Shown here: positions 36,250 to 46,507 of the stretch, piece by piece
How positions within the stretch are numbered: the stretch's first letter is position 1
Layout of the letters: every line of letters begins with the position of its first letter
Source: Pseudoalteromonas xiamenensis
Lineage (GTDB): Bacteria; Pseudomonadota; Gammaproteobacteria; Enterobacterales; Alteromonadaceae
Direction of reading: 5' to 3'
Length of the DNA stretch: 64,000 nucleotides
NCBI RefSeq assembly: GCF_030994125.1
Contig: NZ_CP099917.1
Coordinates: 2,648,501-2,712,500, forward strand
Program-made: the position numbers and the translations under genes
The notes under the pieces: model-generated
Seen by the model: only the letters and a program-made list of their open reading frames with translations
What the model was told of the DNA's origin: nothing
Database searches by the model: none

Positions 36250-38334
36250 TTAAGCCATCGCAAAATGCGCTCGATTGCCCATCCAACGTTGCTCAATCGG
36301 TTCAATAATGTCCGGATGTTCCTGCATGAGCCGTTTGGCGACTGCACGTACTTGCGGGATAAGTTCTTTATCGCGCGAGAGATCGGCAATTTTAAATTCG
36401 GCAAGTCCGGTTTGTTTTGTGCCCAGCACTTCCCCTGGTCCTCGGATTTCAAGGTCGCGTTCCGCGATAACAAACCCATCATTACTGTCGCGTAAAACGC
36501 CTAAGCGTTTTTGGGCTGTGCCTGACAAAGGTGCGTGATAGAGAAGTAAGCAGTGTGAAGCAATCGCACCTCGTCCAACGCGGCCACGTAATTGGTGGAG
36601 TTGAGCAAGCCCCAATCGCTCAGGGTTTTCAATAATGATTAAACTCGCATTTGGAACATCTACCCCGACTTCAATCACGGTGGTAGCAACCAATACATCG
36701 CTTTGACCTTGTTTAAACTCAGCCATAATGGTTTGTTTTTCAGCTGCTTTCATTCTTCCATGGACAAGCGATACGCGTAGTTCAGGCAGGGCTTCACTTA
36801 ATGCAATTTGTGCGTCTTCCGCGGCTTGGCATTGCAAAGCCTCGGATTCTTCAATCAGTGTGCAGACCCAATAGACTTGTCGTTGTTGCTCCGTACAAGC
36901 GACTCGAACTCGTTCGATCACTTCATGGCGTCGAGTATCGGGAACGGCGACGGTAGTAATTGGAGTGCGACCAGGTGGAAGTTCATCAATGATAGAGGTT
37001 TCTAGGTCGGCGTAAGCCGTCATCGCGAGTGTTCTTGGAATGGGCGTCGCTGTCATAACGAGCTGGTGTGGGTAGCAGTCGCCAAAACGACCTTTCTCGC
37101 GCAGCGACAAACGTTGGTGTACACCAAATCGGTGTTGTTCATCAATAATGATGAGAGCAAGGTTTTTAAATGTCACTTGCTCTTGAAACAACGCGTGAGT
37201 ACCAATAACCATTTGCGCTTCGCCTGACGCTAACCGTTCTAGTGTGGTGTTGCGCTCTTTGCCTTTCGTCTTTCCACCAAGCCACGCGACGCTTATTCCC
37301 AGCGGCGTAAACCAATTAGCAAAATTGGCGGCATGCTGTTCAGACAGTATTTCGGTGGGTGCCATTAGAGCAACTTGAAATCCAGCACTGATGGCACTTA
37401 GTGCGGATAACGCTGCGACTAATGTTTTACCTGAACCGACATCACCTTGAACGAGTCTCATCATCGGGTAAGGTAGCGCCAGATCGTGTTTAATCTCATC
37501 AACAACTCGTGATTGGGCGTTGGTAGGTGAAAATGGCAATGAAGCGAGGAACTGCTGCTCAAGCGATGAGGTTTGTGGCAGGGTGACCGCTTGAACATGC
37601 TGGCTTTGCGAACGCAGTTTCAGCAAGCTTAGGTTTTGCGCAAGCAGCTCTTCAAACGCTAATCGCAGCTGTGCAGGGTGTTGCCCGAGCTCTAACTCAC
37701 TCAATGAAACATCGCGAGGAGGATGATGTAACGTACGAATGGCTTCGGTGAGAGTAACACCAGATGGGCGATAACGTTCTGGCAGGAGCTCTTCCAGCTC
37801 GTATTTCTCTAACAATGCAATCGCTTGATCCGCAATTGCGCGGATGCTGAGCTGCTTTAAACCTTCGGTTGTAGGGTAAACTGGCGTGAGTGTTTGATCA
37901 TTCTCATCGATTTGTTGATATTCATCTTGGATACGATATTCAGGATGCGCAATTTCATAGCCAAATTTCCCGCGTCGCACCTCTCCAAAGCAATGCATGA
38001 TTTTGCCCACTTGCATGGCATTTTTTTGTGCCGCGGAAAAGTTGAAAAATCGCAAAGTGAGGCGCCCTGTACCATCGTTTATTCGACAAACAAGCATGCG
38101 ACGTTTACCAAAGGTAATTTCAGCGTGCTCAATCTCCCCCTCGACGGCGACATGAGTATGTGGCATCAACGAAGCAATGGCATAAGTTTGTGCGCGGTCT
38201 TCATAACGAAGCGGCAAGTGGAACAGCATGTCCTGAACACTGGCAATGCCCAGTTTTGACAGACGTTCGGCTACTTTAGGGCCGACGCCTTTTAAATCTG
38301 ATACAGGGTATCTTGCCAGTGAGAGAGTTTTCAT
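36250..38334 (-). CDS. recG: ATP-dependent DNA helicase RecG
   Basis: Branch-migration helicase that remodels stalled forks. 694 residues (E. coli 693): wedge OB domain in the N-terminal half, Walker A GDVGSGKT, box II DEQHRFG, motif VI region QLRGRVGRG, and the TRG motif near the C-terminus. The start overlaps trmH stop by one base (TAATG), as in the spoT-trmH-recG cluster of E. coli. Confidence 0.97.
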   Translation of the reverse strand: MKTLSLARYPVSDLKGVGPKVAERLSKLGIASVQDMLFHLPLRYEDRAQTYAIASLMPHTHVAVEGEIEHAEITFGKRRMLVCRINDGTGRLTLRFFNFSAAQKNAMQVGKIMHCFGEVRRGKFGYEIAHPEYRIQDEYQQIDENDQTLTPVYPTTEGLKQLSIRAIADQAIALLEKYELEELLPERYRPSGVTLTEAIRTLHHPPRDVSLSELELGQHPAQLRLAFEELLAQNLSLLKLRSQSQHVQAVTLPQTSSLEQQFLASLPFSPTNAQSRVVDEIKHDLALPYPMMRLVQGDVGSGKTLVAALSALSAISAGFQVALMAPTEILSEQHAANFANWFTPLGISVAWLGGKTKGKERNTTLERLASGEAQMVIGTHALFQEQVTFKNLALIIIDEQHRFGVHQRLSLREKGRFGDCYPHQLVMTATPIPRTLAMTAYADLETSIIDELPPGRTPITTVAVPDTRRHEVIERVRVACTEQQRQVYWVCTLIEESEALQCQAAEDAQIALSEALPELRVSLVHGRMKAAEKQTIMAEFKQGQSDVLVATTVIEVGVDVPNASLIIIENPERLGLAQLHQLRGRVGRGAIASHCLLLYHAPLSGTAQKRLGVLRDSNDGFVIAERDLEIRGPGEVLGTKQTGLAEFKIADLSRDKELIPQVRAVAKRLMQEHPDIIEPIEQRWMGNRAHFAMA

Positions 38335-39041
38335 TACGCTTTAGTTTTTGGCTGAGTGAATTTTAGAATATGCCAAAATTGTTCGTCTGCGACAATCTCT
38401 CCTTCGTCATCAAGTGGAGGATAAGCTAACCCTTTGGCTTTACAACGATTTGCAATTATAGGATGACATCCTTCAAACAGCAGCCTGTGCTGCGTTTCTT
38501 GGTCGAGCATACCGGTGCGCTCATACAAGCCGGCAGCAGCACGCTGGCGCTGTGCTTCGTATAAAATAAGGGCACTTGCTACTGACACGTTAAGTGATTG
38601 TACCATTCCTTCCATTGGAACAACGATGTGCTTATCTGCCAATTCAAGCGCACGTTCAGTGATCCCCAATTTTTCTTGGCCAACAATAATCGCTGTCGGT
38701 TTTGTGTAATCGATTTCACGAAAATCGACGGCATGTTCACTGAGGTTGGTTGCCAAAATTTGTAACCCAGGCGTTCGTTCGCGCATCGCGGTAACGGCTT
38801 CATCAATTGTGAAGTACATGTGGGTCTCGACCCAGTTTTTACTTCCGCCAGAGGTGTTATTGGTCGTGCGTCTTTTTTCGTGCGGCCATACTGCATGGAC
38901 GTGATGGCAGCCAACGGCGTCTGCAGTTCGAATAACAGCAGATAAATTATGGTGCTTATGCACTTCTTCCAAACAAACGGTTAAATCCGTTTGGCGACGA
39001 TCTAGCACGCGTTTAATGCGTTGAAAGCGGTTTTCTTCCAT
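38334..39041 (-). CDS. trmH: tRNA (guanosine(18)-2'-O)-methyltransferase
   Basis: SPOUT enzyme that methylates Gm18 of tRNA. 235 residues with the three SPOUT motifs: HHNLSAVIRTADAVG, IIVGQEKLGIT and VVPMEGMVQSLNVSVASAL forming the knot. Translationally coupled to recG. In E. coli it follows spoT directly; here ridA, a DUF342 gene, asnA and asnC lie between. Confidence 0.95.
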   Translation of the reverse strand: MEENRFQRIKRVLDRRQTDLTVCLEEVHKHHNLSAVIRTADAVGCHHVHAVWPHEKRRTTNNTSGGSKNWVETHMYFTIDEAVTAMRERTPGLQILATNLSEHAVDFREIDYTKPTAIIVGQEKLGITERALELADKHIVVPMEGMVQSLNVSVASALILYEAQRQRAAAGLYERTGMLDQETQHRLLFEGCHPIIANRCKAKGLAYPPLDDEGEIVADEQFWHILKFTQPKTKA

Positions 39042-39124
39042 TGGTGTGGCTCTTGTACTTAAAAATGCTGCGCATTATACCCAAAAAAGCCCATGAAGGT
39101 TAGGTTCGTACCCTGAGTTGGCTA

Positions 39125-39586
39125 CTATGGCATCACCGTTCGTTGAATCGGTGCTTGCAAGGAAATCAGCGTTTCCGTGGACTGAATAGCTTCAATGGCT
39201 TGGATCTTGTTAATTAAAACATCTTGAAGGTGTTCGATAGAGCGCGTCATAACTTTAATGAAGATACTGTAATTGCCCGTGGTGTAATAGGCTTCGAGGA
39301 CCTCCTCGAACTGAGTAAGTTGTGCAATTGTTGCTGGGTAATCACGAGCATGCTTGAGATTCACTCCGATAAAACAGCACACGTCATAACCTAACTTTTT
39401 TGGATCAATCTCAACTTTCGTGCCGGTGATGATACCCGCAGCTTTCATTTTTTCGACTCGCACGTGGATTGTTCCCGCGCTGACATCAAATCGTTTGGCC
39501 AATTCGGCATAAGGAGTACGCGCATTTCTCATTAACGCGTGAAGTATGTCTTTATCGAGATTATCGATTTGATAAAAATCCTGCAT
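39125..39586 (-). CDS. asnC: AsnC, Lrp-type regulator of asnA
   Basis: 153 residues: helix-turn-helix (TPYAELAKRFDVSAGTIHVRVEKM) followed by a RAM ligand domain (LKHARDYPATI, TTGNYSIFIKV). AsnC activates asnA and responds to asparagine. It is divergent from asnA across 162 bp, the same arrangement as in E. coli. Confidence 0.93.
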   Translation of the reverse strand: MQDFYQIDNLDKDILHALMRNARTPYAELAKRFDVSAGTIHVRVEKMKAAGIITGTKVEIDPKKLGYDVCCFIGVNLKHARDYPATIAQLTQFEEVLEAYYTTGNYSIFIKVMTRSIEHLQDVLINKIQAIEAIQSTETLISLQAPIQRTVMP

Positions 39587-39748
39587 AATTTACAAGGTGA
39601 ATTGAGGAATCATTAAATTTAAGTGTAATTATTTGATGATAATAATTCAAACTGTGTTTTTGTCCTTGAGAATATTGAATAAAGAGATGTTTTTGTTGAT
39701 TATGCTTTTCAAGCAGTAAGTATCACATTGGGAATGAGGGCCCTTTTT

Positions 39749-40747
39749 ATGAAAACACAGTTCAAATCAACACAGCGACAGATCAGTTATGTAAAACAAA
39801 AGTTTACTGAATTACTTAGTGAGAAGTTGAACCTAATTGAAGTCCAGGCGCCGATTTTGGCGAAAGTCGGTGATGGTACGCAAGATAACTTAAGTGGTCA
39901 TGAAAAGGCTGTGCAAGTAAACGTCAAAACCTTGCCAGAGAGCCAATTCGAAGTTGTGCATTCACTGGCTAAATGGAAAAGAAAAACATTAGGTGAGCAT
40001 GGTTTTGACATTGGTGAAGGGCTATTCACGCATATGAAAGCACTTCGACCAGACGAAGAGCGATTAAGTCCAGTACACTCTGTTTTTGTCGACCAATGGG
40101 ATTGGGAAAAGGTGATCTGTGCAGGAAGTCAGCGCACCCTAGCGAAACTCAAGTCGACCGTCACTGAAATTTATTCAGCCTTGAAAGAAACGGAGCAAGC
40201 GGTCAGCGATGAATTTGGCTTGGTCCCTTTTTTACCAGAGTCAATCACGTTTATTCACAGCGAAGCATTGTTGGAAATGTACCCAAGCTTAAGTGCAAAA
40301 GAGCGCGAAAAAGCGGTTTGCGAACACTACGGCGCGGTATTTCTAATTGGCATTGGTCATACGTTGTCAGATGGTGAACGCCATGACGTGCGAGCACCAG
40401 ACTACGATGATTGGTCAACGAAAAACGACGAACAATATGTTGGACTCAATGGCGATATTTTAGTTTGGAACCCAGTACTCACAGATGCATTTGAAGTGTC
40501 GTCTATGGGGATCCGTGTATGTCCTGAAAGTTTAACACGTCAACTGGCCATGACGGGCGATGAAGATAGGCAATCATTGCCTTGGCATCAATCTTTACTG
40601 TCAGGAGAATTACCACAAACTATCGGTGGAGGTATTGGTCAGTCGCGCGTAGCTATGTTGCTGCTGCAGAAAGATCACATTGCTCAAGTTCAGGTTGGCG
40701 TGTGGAGTGATGCATTAAAAGCATCGGTCGGTGAGGTGTTAGTTTAA
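39749..40747 (+). CDS. asnA: Aspartate-ammonia ligase (asparagine synthetase A)
   Basis: Makes asparagine from aspartate, ammonia and ATP; class II aminoacyl-tRNA-synthetase fold. 332 residues from this ATG (E. coli 330). [19 protein letters not shown] and the late [14 protein letters not shown] (motif 3 Arg) are diagnostic. GAGGG precedes the chosen ATG; an in-frame ATG at 39728 gives seven extra residues. Confidence 0.96.
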   Translation: MKTQFKSTQRQISYVKQKFTELLSEKLNLIEVQAPILAKVGDGTQDNLSGHEKAVQVNVKTLPESQFEVVHSLAKWKRKTLGEHGFDIGEGLFTHMKALRPDEERLSPVHSVFVDQWDWEKVICAGSQRTLAKLKSTVTEIYSALKETEQAVSDEFGLVPFLPESITFIHSEALLEMYPSLSAKEREKAVCEHYGAVFLIGIGHTLSDGERHDVRAPDYDDWSTKNDEQYVGLNGDILVWNPVLTDAFEVSSMGIRVCPESLTRQLAMTGDEDRQSLPWHQSLLSGELPQTIGGGIGQSRVAMLLLQKDHIAQVQVGVWSDALKASVGEVLV

Positions 40748-40798
40748 AGACAAGAGCTGGTGGAAGAGCCTGTGTGCTCATCCACTCTAAGGGCATGC

Positions 40799-42412
40799 TT
40801 AAGTTGTTTTGAATACGACTTCTAACTTCCCATCTTGCAGCATGACGCTACAAGGCGGGTAGGAGCGTGTTGTTCTTAAGAATTTGTCAAAAATACGGAC
40901 TTCTATTCCTGGGTGTAGAGCCGTATTGGCGGCAATTTTGGCGTTATCCACTAAGTCGTGTAAGTGGTGATCTAGTTCACTTAACTTATGTTCGAGCTGC
41001 TCTGACATTTGACAGTAATGCAGTTGTGTAGCGCCTATTTTCTCCAATAATAACTTTTTCTTCGTGGCGTCTTTTACTTGATCCGCCTTCTCAATCGCTT
41101 GCTGTAGCGTATCCAACTGCTCATCGGTTTTGGCTAAATCTTTTAGGCATTTATCCGTTTTTTCGGTAAGCATCTGACCTTCAGCGGCAAGCGTAATAGA
41201 CATCTTTGCACCCGATTCACTGCCGATTTCACCGGCAATGAGCATTTGCCCATCGAGGATATGGCCACCAATGAGCTTTCCTTTAGGGTTATCCGGTTGA
41301 CCCACTTGAATAAGCTTTTTCGCTTTGATATTACAATGGTTACTTTGCTTATCGAAGAAGATATTCTCACCTTCTACATAGACGTATTGACCGTGGGATA
41401 GGTGCACATCACCTTTGGCGATAATTTTACACGAAAGATCGTGATCTTCTTCGTTACCGGTCACATGTCCAATGGCAGCTTGACGGATTTCAATATTGCC
41501 GCCGGCCACTATCTCACCCGACTCAACGGAACCCATAACCGTGACATCCCCTTTTGCGTGAATTCGCATACCGGGTTCAACGTTATGGGTAACAATTACG
41601 CTACCATTAAAGTCAACATGGCCGCTTTTTACAGTAACATCAGCAATTGTGAAAATGTCGTCAACACGCATACCATTGTTAATGTCTGAAGGGCATCCTG
41701 CAATGGTGGCAATCAGTTCGAGTGGGTTGTGCGGCGAAATTTGTGTTCCATCACCAGCCATGAGTTGAAAAGACGCACCGGGTTTGGCTTCAATCGTGTC
41801 ACCCGTTACGGTGAACCCTTCTTTTCCAGGCGTTGCTGGCCGCTGTGTCACGAGAACCGTACCTGGTGCCACACTGGCGAGCGCACCAAAATCACGCATG
41901 TCAACGGTGCCATCTTCACGGAGCTTAGGTGTTTTTAAGCGTTCTTTAAGCGTTTGAACATGAGGCAATAATTTTGCAGGAAGACCATCAACGGGCGAGC
42001 GCCCTTTTGCAACGATGCCTGAAATTTCCGTGCCGGGAGATGCTTCAAACTGTTGGCTCAGCACATCTTCTAAAAAAGCTTGCTTATACCCTCGGGTGAC
42101 GCCCGCTTTAACAATCTCACGTTTCGCTTCTTCTAAGCTAATGAGTTTTCCGCCCTTCGCTGTGATAAGCGTTGCCTGCGCTTCCATTTTATCGTCGGAG
42201 ATAGTGATACTAAAAATGGCATCGACTTTTTTACCAACAACGAGAACGTTTTCTTTTGTATTGTTTTTAAAAAATTGATTGATGGCATCATGATCGATAT
42301 CGCAATCGGCAAAAGGAGACTTTTCAAGTGCTTCAATGACAAAAGCCGCACTCGGAGGTTGGAATTCCGCGACGTTTAAAAGAATGTTACCGTTGTGCGC
42401 GAGCTTAAACAC
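40799..42412 (-). CDS. DUF342/FapA-family beta-helix protein
   Basis: 537-residue cytoplasmic protein of the DUF342 group: an N-terminal domain (about 1-150), a central right-handed beta-helix with repeats such as VKSGHVDFNGSVIV, GDVTVMGSVESGEIVAGGNI and AGEIGSESGAKM, then a coiled coil (about 430-500). Relatives act in flagellar/pilus placement or as polar scaffolds, but a function here cannot be named. GTG start with GGAAGG upstream. It lies between ridA and the convergent asnA. Confidence 0.82.
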   Translation of the reverse strand: MFKLAHNGNILLNVAEFQPPSAAFVIEALEKSPFADCDIDHDAINQFFKNNTKENVLVVGKKVDAIFSITISDDKMEAQATLITAKGGKLISLEEAKREIVKAGVTRGYKQAFLEDVLSQQFEASPGTEISGIVAKGRSPVDGLPAKLLPHVQTLKERLKTPKLREDGTVDMRDFGALASVAPGTVLVTQRPATPGKEGFTVTGDTIEAKPGASFQLMAGDGTQISPHNPLELIATIAGCPSDINNGMRVDDIFTIADVTVKSGHVDFNGSVIVTHNVEPGMRIHAKGDVTVMGSVESGEIVAGGNIEIRQAAIGHVTGNEEDHDLSCKIIAKGDVHLSHGQYVYVEGENIFFDKQSNHCNIKAKKLIQVGQPDNPKGKLIGGHILDGQMLIAGEIGSESGAKMSITLAAEGQMLTEKTDKCLKDLAKTDEQLDTLQQAIEKADQVKDATKKKLLLEKIGATQLHYCQMSEQLEHKLSELDHHLHDLVDNAKIAANTALHPGIEVRIFDKFLRTTRSYPPCSVMLQDGKLEVVFKTT

Positions 42413-42523
42413 CTAAAGCCTTCCTTTCTTTGCGACATCAAGATTTCTACTAACAGAGTGCTAAAATAATGCCAACTCGTCAAGTTGTTCTCGACTAGCA
42501 TTCTATTGTTTTTTCACAGATAA

Positions 42524-42552
42524 AAATAAAGCCCGCACAGCGAGCTTTATTT
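42524..42552 (-). terminator. Terminator of ridA
   Basis: AAATAAAGC / GCTTTATTT stem with an inner CGC/GCG on the minus strand, followed by TTTATC. Three bases past the ridA stop codon. Confidence 0.8.
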
Positions 42553-42554
42553 GG

Positions 42555-42947
42555 TTAGTTTGTTGACGGCAACTCCATGATGCCATCGATTTCAATTTGT
42601 GACCCTTTCGGCAATTCTTTGACGCCAATTGCCGCACGAGCAGGATATGGTGTTCGGAAATATTGGCTCATGATTTCGTTCACCACCGCAAAGTTGCTGA
42701 GATCAGTCAAAAAGATATTCACTTTAACCATATCTTGTAATTTACCGCCTGCAGCTTCACATACCGCAGTTAAGTTTTTAAACACCTGATGTGTTTGTTC
42801 TGCAAAGTCTTCAGAGACCATAGACATGGTATCCGGTACTAACGGGATCTGACCTGAAAGGTAGACTGCAGTACCCACTTTGACTGCTTGGCTATACGTA
42901 CCAATCGCTGCAGGTGCTTGGTCCGTCGAAATAATTGCTTTGTTCAT
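42555..42947 (-). CDS. ridA: 2-iminobutanoate/2-iminopropanoate deaminase RidA
   Basis: Hydrolyses reactive imines released by PLP enzymes such as IlvA and so protects PLP enzymes, including branched-chain aminotransferase. 130 residues; Arg104 in YPARAAIGV and Glu119 in SQIEIDGIM match the catalytic pair. Starts ten bases after the spoT stop, so it is co-transcribed with spoT. Confidence 0.95.
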   Translation of the reverse strand: MNKAIISTDQAPAAIGTYSQAVKVGTAVYLSGQIPLVPDTMSMVSEDFAEQTHQVFKNLTAVCEAAGGKLQDMVKVNIFLTDLSNFAVVNEIMSQYFRTPYPARAAIGVKELPKGSQIEIDGIMELPSTN

Positions 42948-42957
42948 GGATTATCCT

Positions 42958-45063
42958 TTATTTCTTTCTATATACGCGTTGTACGTCAGGCATCACTCGG
43001 ATACGTCGCATGATGTTCGCGACATGGATCCGGTCTTTTACGGTTATGCCGAGGTCAATAACGTATAAGTTACTTTCTTTTTCGTCCGTCGCGATTTCAA
43101 CAATATTTGCTGCGGTGCTTGCGACAACGTTCGTTAATTTCGCCAGCGCACCTTGATGGTTGATGATTTCAACACGGATATTGGCGATGTATTCTTTCTC
43201 TGGGTTATCTTCCCATTTTACCACAAAGTACTTGGCTCGCTCGTTTTCCCAGCCTTTGATGTTTTTACAACCTTCACGGTGTACCATTAACCCTTTGCCT
43301 TGGCTCATGTAGGCAATGATTTCATCGCCTGGTACAGGTCGGCAACACTTCGCGTAAGTAACCAACATACCTTCAGTACCAATAATGGCGGCTTTGGCTT
43401 TCTTCGCGAGTGTTTCAAGCTCGTCGCTGTCTTTTTGAAGTAAGCGTTTGGCAATGAGTAAACTCATAATGTTACCCGTACCAATTTCCACGAGCATTTC
43501 GAGTACGGTACTTAGATTGTACTCTTCGAGGACTCTTGCCAGTGTTTCATCTGGAATTTGTTCTAGTTTTGTTTCGCCAAGGGCTGAATCGAGCAATCTA
43601 CGCCCAAGCTGCAATGCTTCTTCTTGCCGCTGACTCTTTAAATAGTTACGTACGCCTAAGCGCGCTTTCCCTGTAACAATGAAGTTGAGCCATGTCGCAT
43701 TTGGATGCGCGCCAGAACTGGTAATAATTTCAACTGTTTGGCCGGTATCGAGTTTTTTACTGAGGGGATAAGGACGTCTATCCACTCGAGCACCAACACA
43801 GGTGTTCCCAACATCAGTGTGTACAGCGTAGGCGAAATCGACAGCTGTCGCGCCCATCGGTAGTTCGACAATACGTCCATCTGGCGTGAAGACATAAATT
43901 TCTTCCGGGAACAGCTCTGTTTTGACGTTTTCTACAAACTCAAATGAAGAGCCGGCGCTTTGCTGCAGCTCTAGCAAGCTCTGCATCCACTGACGTGCGC
44001 GTTGCTGCGCAGTATGACCTGAACTATCACCCGCCTTTTTATACATCCAGTGTGCAGCAACCCCTTTGTCTGCCATGTGATCCATATCGTGTGTACGGAT
44101 CTGTATTTCAACAGGGATCCCATGAGGGCCGACAAGTGAGGTATGCAGAGATTGATAACCGTTCGTTTTTGGTACGGCAATGTAATCTTTGAAGCGCGTT
44201 TCAATCGGTTTGTAGAGGTTATGCACGACCCCTAACACGCGATAACAGGTATCGAGATTGTCGACGTTGATGCGAAACGCGTAAATATCCATCACTTCAT
44301 TGAATTGAAGTTCTTTATTAAGCATTTTTTGATAAATGCTGTAATAGTGTTTTTCGCGTCCTTTGACCGATGCATTGATCCCGCTTTCGGCCAATCGCGC
44401 TTCAATTTCACCTTGAATATTGTTGATGATCTCTTTGCGATTACCACGAGCCTTCGCAACTTCGTTGCGCAGTGCGCGATGACGCATAGGATACAAGGCT
44501 TGAAAGCCTAAATCTTCGAGCTCGTTTTTAATGTCATGAATACCAAGTCGATTTGCGATAGGGGCAAAAATTTCTAAGGTTTCTCGTGCGATACGACGGC
44601 GCTTATCAGGGCGTAGTGCACCAAGTGTTCGCATATTGTGCGTACGATCCGCGAGCTTAATTAAGATCACGCGAATGTCTTGTGTCATCGCCATGATCAT
44701 TTTTCGATAGTTTTCAGCTTGGAATTCTTTTTGATCTTTGAAACTGAGTTTATCGAGTTTACTCACGCCCGCGACCAAATCGGCTACGGTATTACCAAAA
44801 ATCTCAGCCAAATCTTGTTTACTAAAATCGGTATCTTCAATGACGTCATGCATTAACGCAGCCATGAGTGTTTCATGGTCAAGGCGCATGCTTGCGAGTA
44901 TGTGAGTTACTTCAACTGGATGTGTAATGTAAGGTTCGCCACTTGAGCGTGTTTGACCTTCATGTGCTTCGCGCGCTACGACGTACGCTTTTTGCACTAG
45001 TTCAACGTCTTGTGGACTAAGGTATTCGGATATTTTTTTCTTGAGACCTTCAAATAGATACAT
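42958..45063 (-). CDS. spoT: Bifunctional (p)ppGpp synthetase/hydrolase SpoT
   Basis: 701 residues as in E. coli (702). HD hydrolase domain intact: His48 in YITHPVEV, His72-Asp73 in HDVIEDT, and LIKLADRTHNMRTL. Synthetase domain with REKHYYSIYQKM and FKDYIAVPKTNGYQSLHT, then TGS (VFTPDGRIVELPMGATAVDFAY), zinc-finger/CC and ACT domains. Part of the gmk-rpoZ-spoT series. Confidence 0.97.
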   Translation of the reverse strand: MYLFEGLKKKISEYLSPQDVELVQKAYVVAREAHEGQTRSSGEPYITHPVEVTHILASMRLDHETLMAALMHDVIEDTDFSKQDLAEIFGNTVADLVAGVSKLDKLSFKDQKEFQAENYRKMIMAMTQDIRVILIKLADRTHNMRTLGALRPDKRRRIARETLEIFAPIANRLGIHDIKNELEDLGFQALYPMRHRALRNEVAKARGNRKEIINNIQGEIEARLAESGINASVKGREKHYYSIYQKMLNKELQFNEVMDIYAFRINVDNLDTCYRVLGVVHNLYKPIETRFKDYIAVPKTNGYQSLHTSLVGPHGIPVEIQIRTHDMDHMADKGVAAHWMYKKAGDSSGHTAQQRARQWMQSLLELQQSAGSSFEFVENVKTELFPEEIYVFTPDGRIVELPMGATAVDFAYAVHTDVGNTCVGARVDRRPYPLSKKLDTGQTVEIITSSGAHPNATWLNFIVTGKARLGVRNYLKSQRQEEALQLGRRLLDSALGETKLEQIPDETLARVLEEYNLSTVLEMLVEIGTGNIMSLLIAKRLLQKDSDELETLAKKAKAAIIGTEGMLVTYAKCCRPVPGDEIIAYMSQGKGLMVHREGCKNIKGWENERAKYFVVKWEDNPEKEYIANIRVEIINHQGALAKLTNVVASTAANIVEIATDEKESNLYVIDLGITVKDRIHVANIMRRIRVMPDVQRVYRKK

Positions 45064-45157
45064 TCACACTCCAATGTTCCTGAAAGGGTATAGTGATGCT
45101 TAGAATATACGATGAAATGAGAGGGATGCCAACGGCACAAAGGCAATGAATAGAATT

Positions 45158-45184
45158 AAAAAAGCCAACCCAAGTGGGTTGGCT
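45158..45184 (-). terminator. Terminator of rpoZ
   Basis: AGCCAACCC / GGGTTGGCT with a four-base loop; on the minus strand followed by a T-run. It separates rpoZ from spoT, so spoT probably also has its own promoter. Confidence 0.88.
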
Positions 45185-45199
45185 ATTCAAACTGTGTGC

Positions 45200-45475
45200 T
45201 TAGCGCTTACCGCCAACAATCGCAGCCACAGCGGCTAGTTCAGCTGCTTCTTGGTGCTGCTGTTCTTCACGATCGATGCGATCTAGAGAGCTTGAATCTA
45301 CAAGACCTTTTTCGATTTCACGTAGAGCGATAACGGTAGGCTTGTCGTTTTCTGGCTCAACCATAGGGTCTTTGCCACCTACTGCGATTTGACGCGCACG
45401 GCGTGCCGCAACAAGGATTAAATCAAAACGGTTACCAATTTGTTCTACTGCATCTTCAACAGTTACGCGAGCCAT
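45200..45475 (-). CDS. rpoZ: RNA polymerase omega subunit
   Basis: 91 residues, same length as E. coli omega. [20 protein letters not shown] and [16 protein letters not shown] are diagnostic. It supports beta-prime folding and contributes to ppGpp site 1. Confidence 0.97.
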   Translation of the reverse strand: MARVTVEDAVEQIGNRFDLILVAARRARQIAVGGKDPMVEPENDKPTVIALREIEKGLVDSSSLDRIDREEQQHQEAAELAAVAAIVGGKR

Positions 45476-45591
45476 CTATGCACTCCAAAATTATTCACTC
45501 GGAAACGGGTAGTGTACTGTATGGTGTCGATTTCGCCAAGCACCATGGTTAATTTTTGCTAACTTCCAACAGTTTGCTTTAGCTGGATAAC

Positions 45592-46215
45592 TTAGCGTAG
45601 TAATTCATCAATGAGTTGCTGATGCTTAACCGTTTGATTTTTCGTTTGTAAGCGAGCAGCTAACACAATGGACTCTAATTCATTCAGTGTTGTATCGAAA
45701 TCATCATTAACAAGCACATAATCAAACTCACTGTAGTGTGACGACTCTGATTTTGCTTCAGCCATACGAGAGGCAATCACATCTTGGCTATCTTGACCAC
45801 GATTGTTTAAACGACGCTCAAGCTCTTCACGTGAAGGAGGAAGGATAAAAATCGTTTTAACGTCGGGCACGAGTTCACGAACTTGTCGAGCACCTTGCCA
45901 ATCAATATCCAAAAATACGTCAATACCATTGGCCAATTGAGTCTCAATGGCTTGCTTAGATGTGCCGTAGAAATTGTCGAACACTTTTGCCCACTCAAAA
46001 AAGTCACCGGCCTCAATTAATGCGTTAAAAGCGTCTACCGTAACAAAATGATAGTGCACCGCGTTTTCTTCTCCTGGACGAGGCTGACGCGTGGTATGTG
46101 ACACAGACACCTTGACGTTGTCGTGTTTTTCTAACAGTGCTTTGATTAAACTCGACTTTCCTGCACCTGAAGGCGCAGATAGAATAAACAAGTTGCCACG
46201 AGCTAAATTTGCCAT
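45592..46215 (-). CDS. gmk: Guanylate kinase
   Basis: GMP to GDP kinase, 207 residues. P-loop APSGAGKS at 14-21, the GMP-binding [11 protein letters not shown], and [11 protein letters not shown]. First gene of the gmk-rpoZ-spoT group; yicC, its neighbour in many relatives, is 17 kb away here. Bases 46216-46507 contain nothing I can support. Confidence 0.97.
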   Translation of the reverse strand: MANLARGNLFILSAPSGAGKSSLIKALLEKHDNVKVSVSHTTRQPRPGEENAVHYHFVTVDAFNALIEAGDFFEWAKVFDNFYGTSKQAIETQLANGIDVFLDIDWQGARQVRELVPDVKTIFILPPSREELERRLNNRGQDSQDVIASRMAEAKSESSHYSEFDYVLVNDDFDTTLNELESIVLAARLQTKNQTVKHQQLIDELLR

Positions 46216-46507
46216 ACCGACTCTCTTACGTATTGTGTAACGTATTTTTGAAAAAAGAGGCGCATTGTAACCAATCCAAGACTAAGCCTCAATCTTGTTC
46301 GTTTGAGTTTTGGATATCCGTGTTTTCGCAAAATACGCATGTTTTGATTGCGGTGTTTCAACACGTACGCGGTTTACACATCTCGTTAATTTAAAAAGAA
46401 ACCCTTATGACAATAGACACAATATTTGGAAATCGGTAGGGTTTGCGTATTGAACTTGAGCTATTGAACGTGCGATGTACTTCACGTAGCTCCAAATGGA
46501 GATTGGC